Source: JAQWRV01 sp045564915 (GTDB taxonomy: Bacteria; Pseudomonadota; Alphaproteobacteria; Rhodospirillales; Rhodospirillaceae). From it: a stretch of DNA of 64,000 nucleotides. Below are positions 42,786 through 50,612 of this stretch, piece by piece; the first letter of the stretch is position 1, and the number at the start of each line of letters is the position of its first letter. The notes under the pieces were generated by a model that was not told the origin of the DNA, did no database searches, and was given only the letters and a program-made list of their open reading frames with translations. Position numbers and translations under genes: made by a program. The stretch spans positions 1 through 64,000 of the forward strand of contig JBJLGL010000014.1 in assembly GCA_045564915.1 (NCBI GenBank), given 5' to 3'.

Positions 42786-43889
42786 CTAATACTTTACCTT
42801 TTCGGTAACATCATATTTCAGAATCTTGTCCACACATTCGCTCAAAAAAAATTGTTCTTCAGTTCCAACTGTCTTGTAAAGACGGGCACGCTCTTGAATG
42901 TGCGGCAGTTGAGCGCCGTCATGCCCTAAAGTCCCTAACAATCTTCCTCCAACAATCCGTGCAAACCCCTCCTTTGCAACTGCTAACGCATCCTGAATAG
43001 CCACGCCGTCAACATCAGATATTATTCGGGCAATATGATTCACGAACAAATTAGCATCATATTGCCAATGGGGCCTCAATATTGCCTCAGTTATCGATCT
43101 ATCCGTATCATCTAAGATCCCATCTCTTATATTACCTTCGTGTTTCTGCCTAACAGCCTGCAGGTCATTTATCAGTCGAATCTTACCCTTTAATACTGGC
43201 GTAAACATCCATAAATACTCAGCCGAAAAATGAGGGAAATTTATCTTGTAAGCATCTGGTGGCACACACTCAATGTATCGGTCTGCCCTTGTCATCAGAT
43301 ACATCGTATTACAAAAATGTCTAATGAAGTGAAAAAGCCTATTCGTTGCTGTTGCTTCCATGTTCTCAAAAGTTGCATGCAACATCCCAGTATCTGGCAC
43401 CACCCCGTTAACATAATCCCTTTTGTTGAGCTGATCATTAAGCCAAAGAAATACATGGTCCCCTAGAACACCCCCAACGTCTTTATCTTTATCCATGATA
43501 ATGCTGGCTTTTTCTAAGGTAATCGGTATCGGAATATCATCATCACACGTCATTGTGACGTACTTTGTCTCCACCATCGTAGCGGCCACAGCAATTGCCT
43601 GATTTAAACTTATAGCCAGCGGCATACCCGGGGACTTTGGCACTGAGATATGTTCGACATGATAAGATGGCTCCAAGTTCTGAATCAGATCATTAGTGAT
43701 GCCAAACTCTCTACGTTCACTGGAATCAGACAAAAACAATTGGCCGCCAAAATCTAACTCATCCAGCCCGCCGATCATTCTCGCCAAAAAATGAGATCTT
43801 CGGTAGGTTGGAACAATGATTGTAAAATCTTTACCGTACATCATTAATTTCCTCGCCCCCTCAATCAGAAGGCTGTTTATACGTTCCAT
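42786..43889 (-). CDS. Glycosyltransferase, family 2-like (TIGR00180 type)
   Basis: About 367 residues, though ATGs 16-17 codons in (before YGKDFTIIVPTYRR) may be the real start. The GT-A domain opens with FTIIVPTYRRSHFLARMI and has TCDDD as the nucleotide/metal-binding DxD. The rest fits the TIGR00180 glycosyltransferase group found in capsule and LPS clusters. It probably adds a sugar from an NDP donor at the cytoplasmic face. It lies 71 bases from the radical SAM gene and is the last intact gene before the damaged tRNA. Confidence 0.75.
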   Translation of the reverse strand: MERINSLLIEGARKLMMYGKDFTIIVPTYRRSHFLARMIGGLDELDFGGQLFLSDSSERREFGITNDLIQNLEPSYHVEHISVPKSPGMPLAISLNQAIAVAATMVETKYVTMTCDDDIPIPITLEKASIIMDKDKDVGGVLGDHVFLWLNDQLNKRDYVNGVVPDTGMLHATFENMEATATNRLFHFIRHFCNTMYLMTRADRYIECVPPDAYKINFPHFSAEYLWMFTPVLKGKIRLINDLQAVRQKHEGNIRDGILDDTDRSITEAILRPHWQYDANLFVNHIARIISDVDGVAIQDALAVAKEGFARIVGGRLLGTLGHDGAQLPHIQERARLYKTVGTEEQFFLSECVDKILKYDVTEKVKY

Positions 43890-43930
43890 TGTTTAATAAT
43901 GGGACAACGCATAATGTCAGTATAACAAAA

Positions 43931-43960
43931 GGTTAAATGATCCGTTAGCGCAATTCTGCG
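43931..43960. repeat. 30-base direct repeat, left copy (gene-tail repeat)
   Basis: The 30 bases at 43931-43960 are identical to 50505-50534. Weaker similarity continues for about 25 bases on the right. The matched stretch encodes the same C-terminal peptide (AELR, then stop) on the minus strand. The copies bracket the sigma/anti-sigma/receptor module. Confidence 0.85.
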
Positions 43961-44085
43961 TAAAACTCATAAAGACATTTGGCCACACTATCTGGATCAT
44001 TGTCGGGCTGGTAATCAGCACCCCCGACAATACATGGCTTGGCATCTGGTCTCATCTCACCGGCTCTTTCAATCGATGAATAAGC
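43945..44085 (-). pseudogene. 3' fragment of an unidentified gene cut off at the tRNA copy
   Basis: On the minus strand about 45 codons read SSIERAGEMRPDAKPCIVGG, then ADYQPDNDPDSVAKCLYEFY and AELR before the stop, a protein-like C-terminus with no start. Upstream it runs into the tRNA-Ser copy, so the 5' part is gone. A second, shorter copy of the tail is at 50519-50566. I do not recognise the family. Confidence 0.5.
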
Positions 44086-44175
44086 GGAGAGGTGCCTGAG
44101 TGGTCGAACGGGGCGGTCTCGAAAACCGTTGTGCGCGCGAGCGTACCGTGGGTTCGAATGCCACCCTCTCCACCA
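44086..44175 (+). pseudogene. Diverged, structurally damaged copy of tRNA-Ser(CGA)
   Basis: Same length and anticodon (CGA in CTCGAAA) as the tRNA at 34930. Differences: the D stem CCG is CCT, breaking a pair with CGG; the T stem base after the loop is G instead of C (GAATG for GAATC), losing the invariant G53-C61 pair; the discriminator is A instead of G. The variable arm carries compensatory changes (GTGC with GTAC instead of GCGC with GTGC), so the copy diverged while functional. The 12 bases ahead (TTCAATCGATGA) are shared too. Confidence 0.65.
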
Positions 44176-44183
44176 TCTATGGC

Positions 44184-45233
44184 CTATAGGGATGCTGACG
44201 AAAGTATGACCCTCTCCATCCCCTCGCGCTCTACCTTGACTCCAAAGCTCTGTTCTAGCGCATTAAATAGTGTATCCACATTACCGACCTTTAAGAATCC
44301 TCCAAACCGCAATTCTTTAAGCGCCGGATCTTGTATTACGATTTGGATGTCGGTGTAACGGCTCACTTCAGAGACTACTGCCGCCAGAGGTTCTCCGGCA
44401 AAGGCAAGCAGACCCTGCCGCCAGGCCAGCTTCCGATTCATTTCAGGCGGAGAAATGGTGGTCACCTTCTCGATTGTATCACTGACGATGGCATTCTCCC
44501 CTGCGGTCAAGCCAACCAAAAGGTCATTGAAGGTTTCACCGCCCACGTTTGCTTCGGGGCGAGGATTCTCAGGCAACACATATAATCTGACGTCCCCTTC
44601 GGTGACAGTGACTTCAATATTTTTTTCCCGCCGGTATACACTGAAAGCTGTGCCAACTGCTGTTATAACCCGATTATCAACATATACGGAAAATGGACGC
44701 TTCTTTTCGACCGCGACAGTGAAATGCACCTCACCCCGCTGAAGCCTGACGTTGCGAGACTCTTTAGTCAGCACTACTTCAATTTCACTATCAGTGTTCA
44801 ATTGAAGCTCTGACCCATCTGTCAGCAAAACTGTTTTTTGAGTGCCGATAACGGTACGGTGAATCTGTGGCACATCAGTCCGCGGCAAGAAGAATGGCTG
44901 CCCAAGGATCAAGACCACCGCCACAGCTGCTGCACTCCCCAACACTGCGATGCGGTGACGAACCTCAAATCCAAAGCGTTCAAGCAAAGTCGGCTGAGCC
45001 ATTGAGTTTGCTTTTCTGCCCTTCAAGGAAGCTAACATGTCAGAGTTGGCCCAAGTCTGAGCAGCCCGGTCGGCTGCTTCCTGATGTTGCCGACTCTGGG
45101 TGCACCAAGCTTCAAATGCTGCCCGGTCCCGATCAGACGCGCTATCGACATCCAAACGGACGATCCAAGTCGCCGCTTCAGCGTCTAGCACTTCCGTGTC
45201 GGGGAAGGTCACGATCTTGTCATCGTCACTCAT
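44184..45233 (-). CDS. FecR-family anti-sigma factor
   Basis: 349 residues. An N-terminal sigma-binding domain (DUF4880; WCTQSRQHQEAADRAAQTWA) is followed by one membrane helix (about 92-112) and a periplasmic FecR domain (DGSELQLNTDSEIEV, QRGEVHFTVAVEKKRPFSVY). The C-terminal 70 residues resemble a secretin/TonB N-terminal (DUF4974) domain. It should hold the sigma factor until the receptor STN domain signals that substrate is bound. It overlaps the sigma gene by eight bases. Confidence 0.9.
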   Translation of the reverse strand: MSDDDKIVTFPDTEVLDAEAATWIVRLDVDSASDRDRAAFEAWCTQSRQHQEAADRAAQTWANSDMLASLKGRKANSMAQPTLLERFGFEVRHRIAVLGSAAAVAVVLILGQPFFLPRTDVPQIHRTVIGTQKTVLLTDGSELQLNTDSEIEVVLTKESRNVRLQRGEVHFTVAVEKKRPFSVYVDNRVITAVGTAFSVYRREKNIEVTVTEGDVRLYVLPENPRPEANVGGETFNDLLVGLTAGENAIVSDTIEKVTTISPPEMNRKLAWRQGLLAFAGEPLAAVVSEVSRYTDIQIVIQDPALKELRFGGFLKVGNVDTLFNALEQSFGVKVEREGMERVILSSASL

Positions 45234-45882
45234 CTTTAGTACTTCGTCTCAGGTTGGAGGTTCCGGTAATATATAAACTTGTAGTTTTCTCTAGAGCAAA
45301 GCGCCCTTTATTGCGTTTCGGATCACCAAAGTCTGCCGGGTTGTAACCCTTTCGCCGTAATGTATCCATACACTTCAACAAACCCGTGGCGACATGTTTC
45401 TCAATGGTACTTGGGGAAAGTTTCATACGCTTGGCTATTTCTTTGTAAGACAGACCATCTACCTTTCTAAGTTCGAAAGCCCTGCGGCATTGCGGCGGCA
45501 AGGTCATAACTACCTCACTCATGATGACAAGGCGTTGCCGATCGGATACTTGTTCATCGACGGCAACCTGGCCGCTGTCAGTTAAGACCTCCGGACTAAC
45601 AAAATCCTCTATATAGTCCGTCGTCGCCAAAGACTTTTTTGCCAGAAAATTGAGCGCAAGGTTTTTAGCTACTCTAAAGAGATATGCTTTAGGCGCTCGG
45701 ATCGGACGTTCGGATTCCGCGACGAACGCGTGCAAAAAAGTCTCCTGAGTTAAGTCTTCTATGTCCTGCTGACGTGGCAGGTAGCGTGCCAGCAAACGGC
45801 GGAGAGCCGCTTCGTTTTCCACAAAAACCTTGTGAATCAGAGACATTCCTAACTCCGTTCTTCCTGCTATCTTGCTTCTCAA
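45226..45882 (-). CDS. ECF RNA polymerase sigma factor (FecI-like)
   Basis: 218 residues. Sigma-2 (RQQDIEDLTQETFLHAFVAE) and sigma-4 (LPPQCRRAFELRKVDGLSYK) are clear, and the helix-turn-helix SYKEIAKRMKLSPSTIEKHV closes the domain. It is the cognate partner of the FecR protein next to it. The divergent receptor gene at 46034 is its likely target; no ECF promoter was pinned down. About 35 basic residues trail the sigma-4 domain. Confidence 0.92.
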   Translation of the reverse strand: MRSKIAGRTELGMSLIHKVFVENEAALRRLLARYLPRQQDIEDLTQETFLHAFVAESERPIRAPKAYLFRVAKNLALNFLAKKSLATTDYIEDFVSPEVLTDSGQVAVDEQVSDRQRLVIMSEVVMTLPPQCRRAFELRKVDGLSYKEIAKRMKLSPSTIEKHVATGLLKCMDTLRRKGYNPADFGDPKRNKGRFALEKTTSLYITGTSNLRRSTKDE

Positions 45883-46033
45883 ATAGCGTCACAACATTAT
45901 ACTTACCGTTATGCGATGGTGGAAAACAAGAAAATCGGCAAATTTTATGGCGGATTCTCTTATGTTGTCGGTCTTATACAGCGAGGCTGGTGAAAATAGA
46001 GTTCCGCTGTTGTTGATTACCTTGCCGACGAGA

Positions 46034-48760
46034 ATGACGCCGCGTGCCTTTGTGAGGCGAAACGCGGTATGGGGGTTATTTTTTGCTCTAATGCTATCAG
46101 TCAGCACTGTCAATTCGGCGCTGGCAAAATCAGACCGGCATTATGATCTCGAAATCCGGGATCGCCGGTTAGGCGATGCCGCGCAAAATCTTTCGCGGCA
46201 GACCGGACTTGAGCTGCTGTTTCCCTTCGAGTTGGCAGACACTGTTGGCATAAACCTGGTCGTGGGTCGTTATACGGTGCCGGAAGCACTAGACGTAATG
46301 CTTAGTGACACGGGTTACTCAGGCAGCCTGACTACTGACGGAGTTATAACGATTTTTCGCCGCGCCACGAATGATGCAGGTCAACCGGAGGTAAATATGT
46401 CTGAATATCAAAAACCAAGCCAATCTCTTCTTGGCCGCATGCTGACGTCCGTCGCCGCGGTGTTAACAGCGACAGCAGCAACGCCGGACTCACCGGTCCG
46501 TGCTCAAGAGGTTGCACTCGAGGAAATTGTGGTCACCACCCGTAAGCGAGAAGAAAGCCTTCAGGATGTGCCGCTTTCTATTACAGCGCTGACCCTCGAA
46601 GATATTACCCGACGTAATATCACTGACCTTGAAAGTGTGGCCCGTCAAACCGCCGGCCTGATTTATGAGGACCTTTCGACCACTTTTAATGGCGTTCTGA
46701 CCATCCGCGGTCTGGCCCAAGCGGAAGTCCAAAACCGGGTGCAAAACGTGGCCGTATTCGTCGACGGTGTGTATATCCCGCGCAATTATTCCGTCGATAT
46801 GGGAATCAGCGATTTTGAACGAATTGAAGTGGTTAAAGGCCCTCAAAGCGCACTCTATGGCCAAAATGCATTCGCCGGCGCCTTGAACTACGTCACACTT
46901 AAGCCCTCTTTGACCGACTTTGAGGGGTCAGCTGAACTGACATTGGGGACGGCAGGACGTTTGGATTACAAGTTCGCAGCGGGAGGGCCAATTGTCGAAG
47001 ATGTCTTAGCCGTTCGCGGATTCTACGGCTCGACCGAATTCAACGGCAACCGGCGCAACAATTTTCCCAATATCCCCAAAAGCCTTGAGAAGACCGGTGG
47101 CTATGATCGCGAAGCCATAAATCTGAGTGCCATTTTCACACCGGCGGAAAACCTAGAAATCGACCTTCTTTACAAACATGTCGAGCGCTCAGAAGAAGTG
47201 CGGCCAGGGTATACGGTCTCGGGCAACAGACCACAGATTCTGCTCAATTGCGGCCCGGCAACACCAAACACAAATGGCAACCCGGCGTTTTATTGCGGCG
47301 AAATACCTAATTCTGCAAATCCATTTCAATCGCCGCTATCCCGTCGGCTGCCGGGTGATCTTTTCGCACCTCAGCCGGGCAGTGATACCGAATCAGACCT
47401 TTATCGGGCGAGTCTGGGTTATCAGTTCGATGATGCTTGGCGCTTTGACTACACCTATGGCCGCGTCGAAGCTAAAGGCCAGGAGATTGCCCACATCACC
47501 GATGATCCTGCCGGTTTCGGTGTTTCCACATCACAAAAGGAAGGTGGCATCAACGACTTCGAGAGCCACGAAGCACGGGTTTCATATACGCCTGCAGACA
47601 GCCCTTTCTCCGCCGAACTTGGGTTTTATAACGCAGACCAACAAGATGACTTCGTATTCCATCTTGGCCTGGTGTTCGGATTCCTTGGCCCTGTTGTTAT
47701 CGAAGACACAACCTCGGGTTTTCTCGACACCACCGGATTCTTTATTCCGTTGCGCAATTTCGTGGTTAATGAAACTACTGACGCATTGTTTGGAAGCCTG
47801 AGCTATGACTTCGCTGATGATCGTGCGACCCTCACTGTTGAGGCCCGCAATTCATGGGTCGACGTCAATTTCTTCGATAACGTCGCTCGAATTGCTGAAC
47901 AGACCGACAATTATAACAACTTCACTCCACGTATCACTTTGGAATACGACGCAACGGAAGACTCCATGCTGTATGCGTCAGTTGCCAAGGGCGTCAAGGC
48001 GGGCGGCTTCAACGGTTTCGTCGCCGGGCCCGTTAATCTCCTTGCTGCGGAACAAACCTTTAGTGAGGAAAAAAACTGGACCTATGAGATAGGTAGCAAA
48101 AATACATTTGCTGACGGGCGGTTTGCGTTCAATGCAGCCGCCTACTATGTCGATTGGTCATCTGCACAGGTCCAATCTCTGCCCAGTAATTTCGATACAG
48201 TCAACCTCCAGGCAGGTAGTGTGGCCCCAACCATTTTTCTCAATATCGGCGATGTCAAAAGTTGGGGTATTGAACTTGATGGAACCTATGTCATCAATGA
48301 GAACTTCAGCATTAATTTCTCGGCCACCACATCTGATCCGAAATATAAGAGCGGCACGAAAGTGGGCCAGTTTGTGGGTATTTGCGATGGCATTTTCTGC
48401 CCAGCGGACGGGGATGTGAGCGGCAACAGTTTGCCACGTCAATCTAAAACTCAAGCCACGTTTGGCGCTCAATACGAAACACCCATCCTCAGTGACTATG
48501 AGTTTTATGCCCGCGCTGACCTAACCTACCAATCCAAACGCATCACAGACGCCATGAATTTCGCCTGGGCCCCAGAGCGTTACAATCTAAGCGCTAGTGC
48601 GGGGATCATTGGAGATAATTGGTCGCTTACCGCCTGGGGGGATAATCTTACAGCTGAAAAATATGCGACAAGTTCATTGTTCATCATACAGTTCAGCCGT
48701 TATGGGCCAGCTGTAAATGACGGTCCGGCCGGTGGCCTAACGTTGAAAGTCAATATCTAA
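46034..48760 (+). CDS. TonB-dependent outer-membrane receptor with N-terminal STN signalling domain
   Basis: 908 residues from ATG at 46034; the frame is open 41 codons upstream without a ribosome site. A signal peptide (about 1-31) precedes the STN domain (about 35-105, LEIRDRRLGDAAQNLSRQTG). After a Met at residue 122 a second signal-like segment (MLTSVAAVLTATAAT) leads to the TonB box and plug (EEIVVTTRKREESLQDVP, then GVLTIRGLAQAE) and the barrel, ending GLTLKVNI. It takes up a substrate using TonB energy and signals through FecR. The substrate is not evident; iron-siderophore is only one option. Confidence 0.9.
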   Translation: MTPRAFVRRNAVWGLFFALMLSVSTVNSALAKSDRHYDLEIRDRRLGDAAQNLSRQTGLELLFPFELADTVGINLVVGRYTVPEALDVMLSDTGYSGSLTTDGVITIFRRATNDAGQPEVNMSEYQKPSQSLLGRMLTSVAAVLTATAATPDSPVRAQEVALEEIVVTTRKREESLQDVPLSITALTLEDITRRNITDLESVARQTAGLIYEDLSTTFNGVLTIRGLAQAEVQNRVQNVAVFVDGVYIPRNYSVDMGISDFERIEVVKGPQSALYGQNAFAGALNYVTLKPSLTDFEGSAELTLGTAGRLDYKFAAGGPIVEDVLAVRGFYGSTEFNGNRRNNFPNIPKSLEKTGGYDREAINLSAIFTPAENLEIDLLYKHVERSEEVRPGYTVSGNRPQILLNCGPATPNTNGNPAFYCGEIPNSANPFQSPLSRRLPGDLFAPQPGSDTESDLYRASLGYQFDDAWRFDYTYGRVEAKGQEIAHITDDPAGFGVSTSQKEGGINDFESHEARVSYTPADSPFSAELGFYNADQQDDFVFHLGLVFGFLGPVVIEDTTSGFLDTTGFFIPLRNFVVNETTDALFGSLSYDFADDRATLTVEARNSWVDVNFFDNVARIAEQTDNYNNFTPRITLEYDATEDSMLYASVAKGVKAGGFNGFVAGPVNLLAAEQTFSEEKNWTYEIGSKNTFADGRFAFNAAAYYVDWSSAQVQSLPSNFDTVNLQAGSVAPTIFLNIGDVKSWGIELDGTYVINENFSINFSATTSDPKYKSGTKVGQFVGICDGIFCPADGDVSGNSLPRQSKTQATFGAQYETPILSDYEFYARADLTYQSKRITDAMNFAWAPERYNLSASAGIIGDNWSLTAWGDNLTAEKYATSSLFIIQFSRYGPAVNDGPAGGLTLKVNI
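46387..46399 (+). promoter_or_regulatory. Internal Shine-Dalgarno and start codon in the receptor gene
   Basis: GGAGG at 46387-46391, five bases, then ATG at 46397-46399, in frame with the receptor. This site is far stronger than the one before 46034. The peptide that starts here begins with a positively charged, hydrophobic, signal-like segment ending in VRAQE. It would give an exported receptor without STN domain. Confidence 0.7.
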
Positions 48761-48840
48761 GCAAGCAACTAAGTGCGTATTTAGAGGAATCCGTGGGACT
48801 GCTGTATGCTGTGGCATTTGACTCAATAGGCGAGGTTTAG

Positions 48841-49608
48841 ATGGAAACTCGTACGGTGCCGCAGCGGTTGCGCGCTCAGATTGACTTGCCAACACCCGTT
48901 GCTATTTGGGTCATCAGTGCACATGCAATCGCCCAGTTCACCCCGTTGGTGTTACTGTGGGTTGTCTACACCAATTGGGAGTTTGTCGCCGCCAACACAT
49001 ATGCACCGGGGCTCTTCTACCTCGCCGTCGCTATAATGATGGCGACGTCAGCCTTTGAAATTGCCCAGAACACCTTTGACAATTGGTATCTCGAGCCAGG
49101 TATGGGTAGTACGGATCAGCCTGCGCTAGCAGATTTTGTGTTCTATCTTTTTTCTTCTACCAGCTTGGTAGTGTTGATCGCAGCTTGCATGGGGCACCTG
49201 TGGTGGCTGGTCTTTGGTAGCGCAGCTTTGGTTGGCGTTTTTGCCTTTCTCTATTTGACCGGACGCGCGCCTTTTGCCGTTCTCGGAATTCTTGGACTGG
49301 TCTCAACTATTATTTTGTTTCTAGCCTTCGGCAACCCCATCATATTCTTGCAGTTCGTCACTGTGCAGCTCACGCTTTACTTTTTCACACTGCTTCTCAA
49401 AACAAAGGCGCAATCCATGCACGGGTTCACAGCCTTCACCAGCACACTGGGATTGTGGGTGCTGGCCTGGGCCATCATCGGTAGCGCCGCCGGTCAACCT
49501 AAGAGCTGGGTTTTTGTACTCATACTTGCGGCCGGTATTGGACTGGCAGCGCTCTTATTGAAAGCGAGACTAGAGAAACTCACGGCAACATCGCATCGTT
49601 CCGTATAG
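48841..49608 (+). CDS. Polytopic inner-membrane protein of unknown function
   Basis: 255 residues with about seven hydrophobic helices, roughly 18-42, 55-75, 100-118, 120-139, 143-186 (two) and 195-240 (two). No domain is recognised. A charged N-terminus and a basic C-terminus (KARLEKLTATSHRSV) flank the helices. It lies 80 bases after the receptor and one base before the dehydrogenase gene, so it is likely part of the same operon. Confidence 0.75.
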   Translation: METRTVPQRLRAQIDLPTPVAIWVISAHAIAQFTPLVLLWVVYTNWEFVAANTYAPGLFYLAVAIMMATSAFEIAQNTFDNWYLEPGMGSTDQPALADFVFYLFSSTSLVVLIAACMGHLWWLVFGSAALVGVFAFLYLTGRAPFAVLGILGLVSTIILFLAFGNPIIFLQFVTVQLTLYFFTLLLKTKAQSMHGFTAFTSTLGLWVLAWAIIGSAAGQPKSWVFVLILAAGIGLAALLLKARLEKLTATSHRSV

Positions 49609-49609
49609 G

Positions 49610-50497
49610 ATGACCGTGAGCGACGATATGGACGGCAAGGTTTGTCTGATTACCGGGGCTGCTAGCGGTCTCGGCCGCATCGCCGCCAGAGAGCTGGCTA
49701 AGCTTGGCTCCCAGGTCATTCTAGTGGATATCGAAATCGAGGAAGGACGGCAAGCCCGGGATGAAATCGTCTCGCTTACTGGAAACAACGATGTCGAATT
49801 TCAAGGCTGCGATATTTCATCGTTTGCTCAAGTGCGCCGATTGGCAGATGATGTGATGGCAAAATACCCGAGACTTGACGTTCTCATCAATAACGCCGGC
49901 CTGACTCAGCCATTATACACTTTGAGTGATGATGGTTTTGAAACCCACATGGCGACGTGCCATTTAGGTCATTTTCTACTGACTCAGTTGTTGCTCGATA
50001 GACTCAAAAGCAGTGCGCTAGCCCGCATCATTCAGATTTCTTCCGATGCCCATAAGGCCGGACCAGGTTTAGATTGGAATGATATGAACTGCGAAAAGGT
50101 TTGGAAGGGCCGCAAAGCGTCAAAGCGTGGCGCGTTTGTCGCGTATCAGCGCGCTAAGCTGGCCATGGTCTTATACACCTATGAACTGGCTAAGCGTACA
50201 GAAGGTACGGGCGTAACGGTTAATGTGGTGTCACCAGGATATTTTGTTAGGACCAACGTTTACCGTCATATGCCCCGTTTTTTTAAGATGTGGATATGGT
50301 TGATCCGCCCTTTGCTTGCCGACCCCGAGAAAAGTGCCCAAACATATGTCTACCTTGCGACGTCACCCGAAGTGGAAGGCGTCAGCGGCAAATACTGGGA
50401 GTACTGTGCCCTCAAAGAAAGCTCTGACCACTCTCATGATGATGCTGAAATGCAGCGGCTTTGGGCGTGGAGCGAAAACGCAACGGGATTGGCGTAA
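49610..50497 (+). CDS. Short-chain dehydrogenase/reductase
   Basis: 295 residues. The NAD(P)-binding TGAASGLG, the NNAG stretch (LINNAGLTQP), the catalytic Ser in IIQISSDAHKAG and the YQRAK motif are all present. The layout resembles retinol-dehydrogenase-type (RDH/WWOX) SDRs that act on hydrophobic alcohols or sterols. Substrate is unknown. With the receptor and membrane protein upstream it may process the imported compound. It starts one base after the membrane protein gene ends. Confidence 0.87.
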   Translation: MTVSDDMDGKVCLITGAASGLGRIAARELAKLGSQVILVDIEIEEGRQARDEIVSLTGNNDVEFQGCDISSFAQVRRLADDVMAKYPRLDVLINNAGLTQPLYTLSDDGFETHMATCHLGHFLLTQLLLDRLKSSALARIIQISSDAHKAGPGLDWNDMNCEKVWKGRKASKRGAFVAYQRAKLAMVLYTYELAKRTEGTGVTVNVVSPGYFVRTNVYRHMPRFFKMWIWLIRPLLADPEKSAQTYVYLATSPEVEGVSGKYWEYCALKESSDHSHDDAEMQRLWAWSENATGLA

Positions 50498-50504
50498 GTC
50501 TAAG

Positions 50505-50534
50505 GGTTAAATGATCCGTTAGCGCAATTCTGCG
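50505..50534. repeat. 30-base direct repeat, right copy
   Basis: Identical to 43931-43960. On the minus strand it contains the tail of the same unidentified gene (ANGLQEFC-AELR stop, 50566-50519); the frame is stopped a few codons further upstream, so it is only a remnant. It lies eight bases after the dehydrogenase stop. Confidence 0.85.
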
Positions 50535-50612
50535 CAGAACTCTTGCAGACCATTGGCCATTGTGAGACTTATTTATAGGGACAAGTTTGAGGACAAAAAA
50601 CAAAAATGTTTC

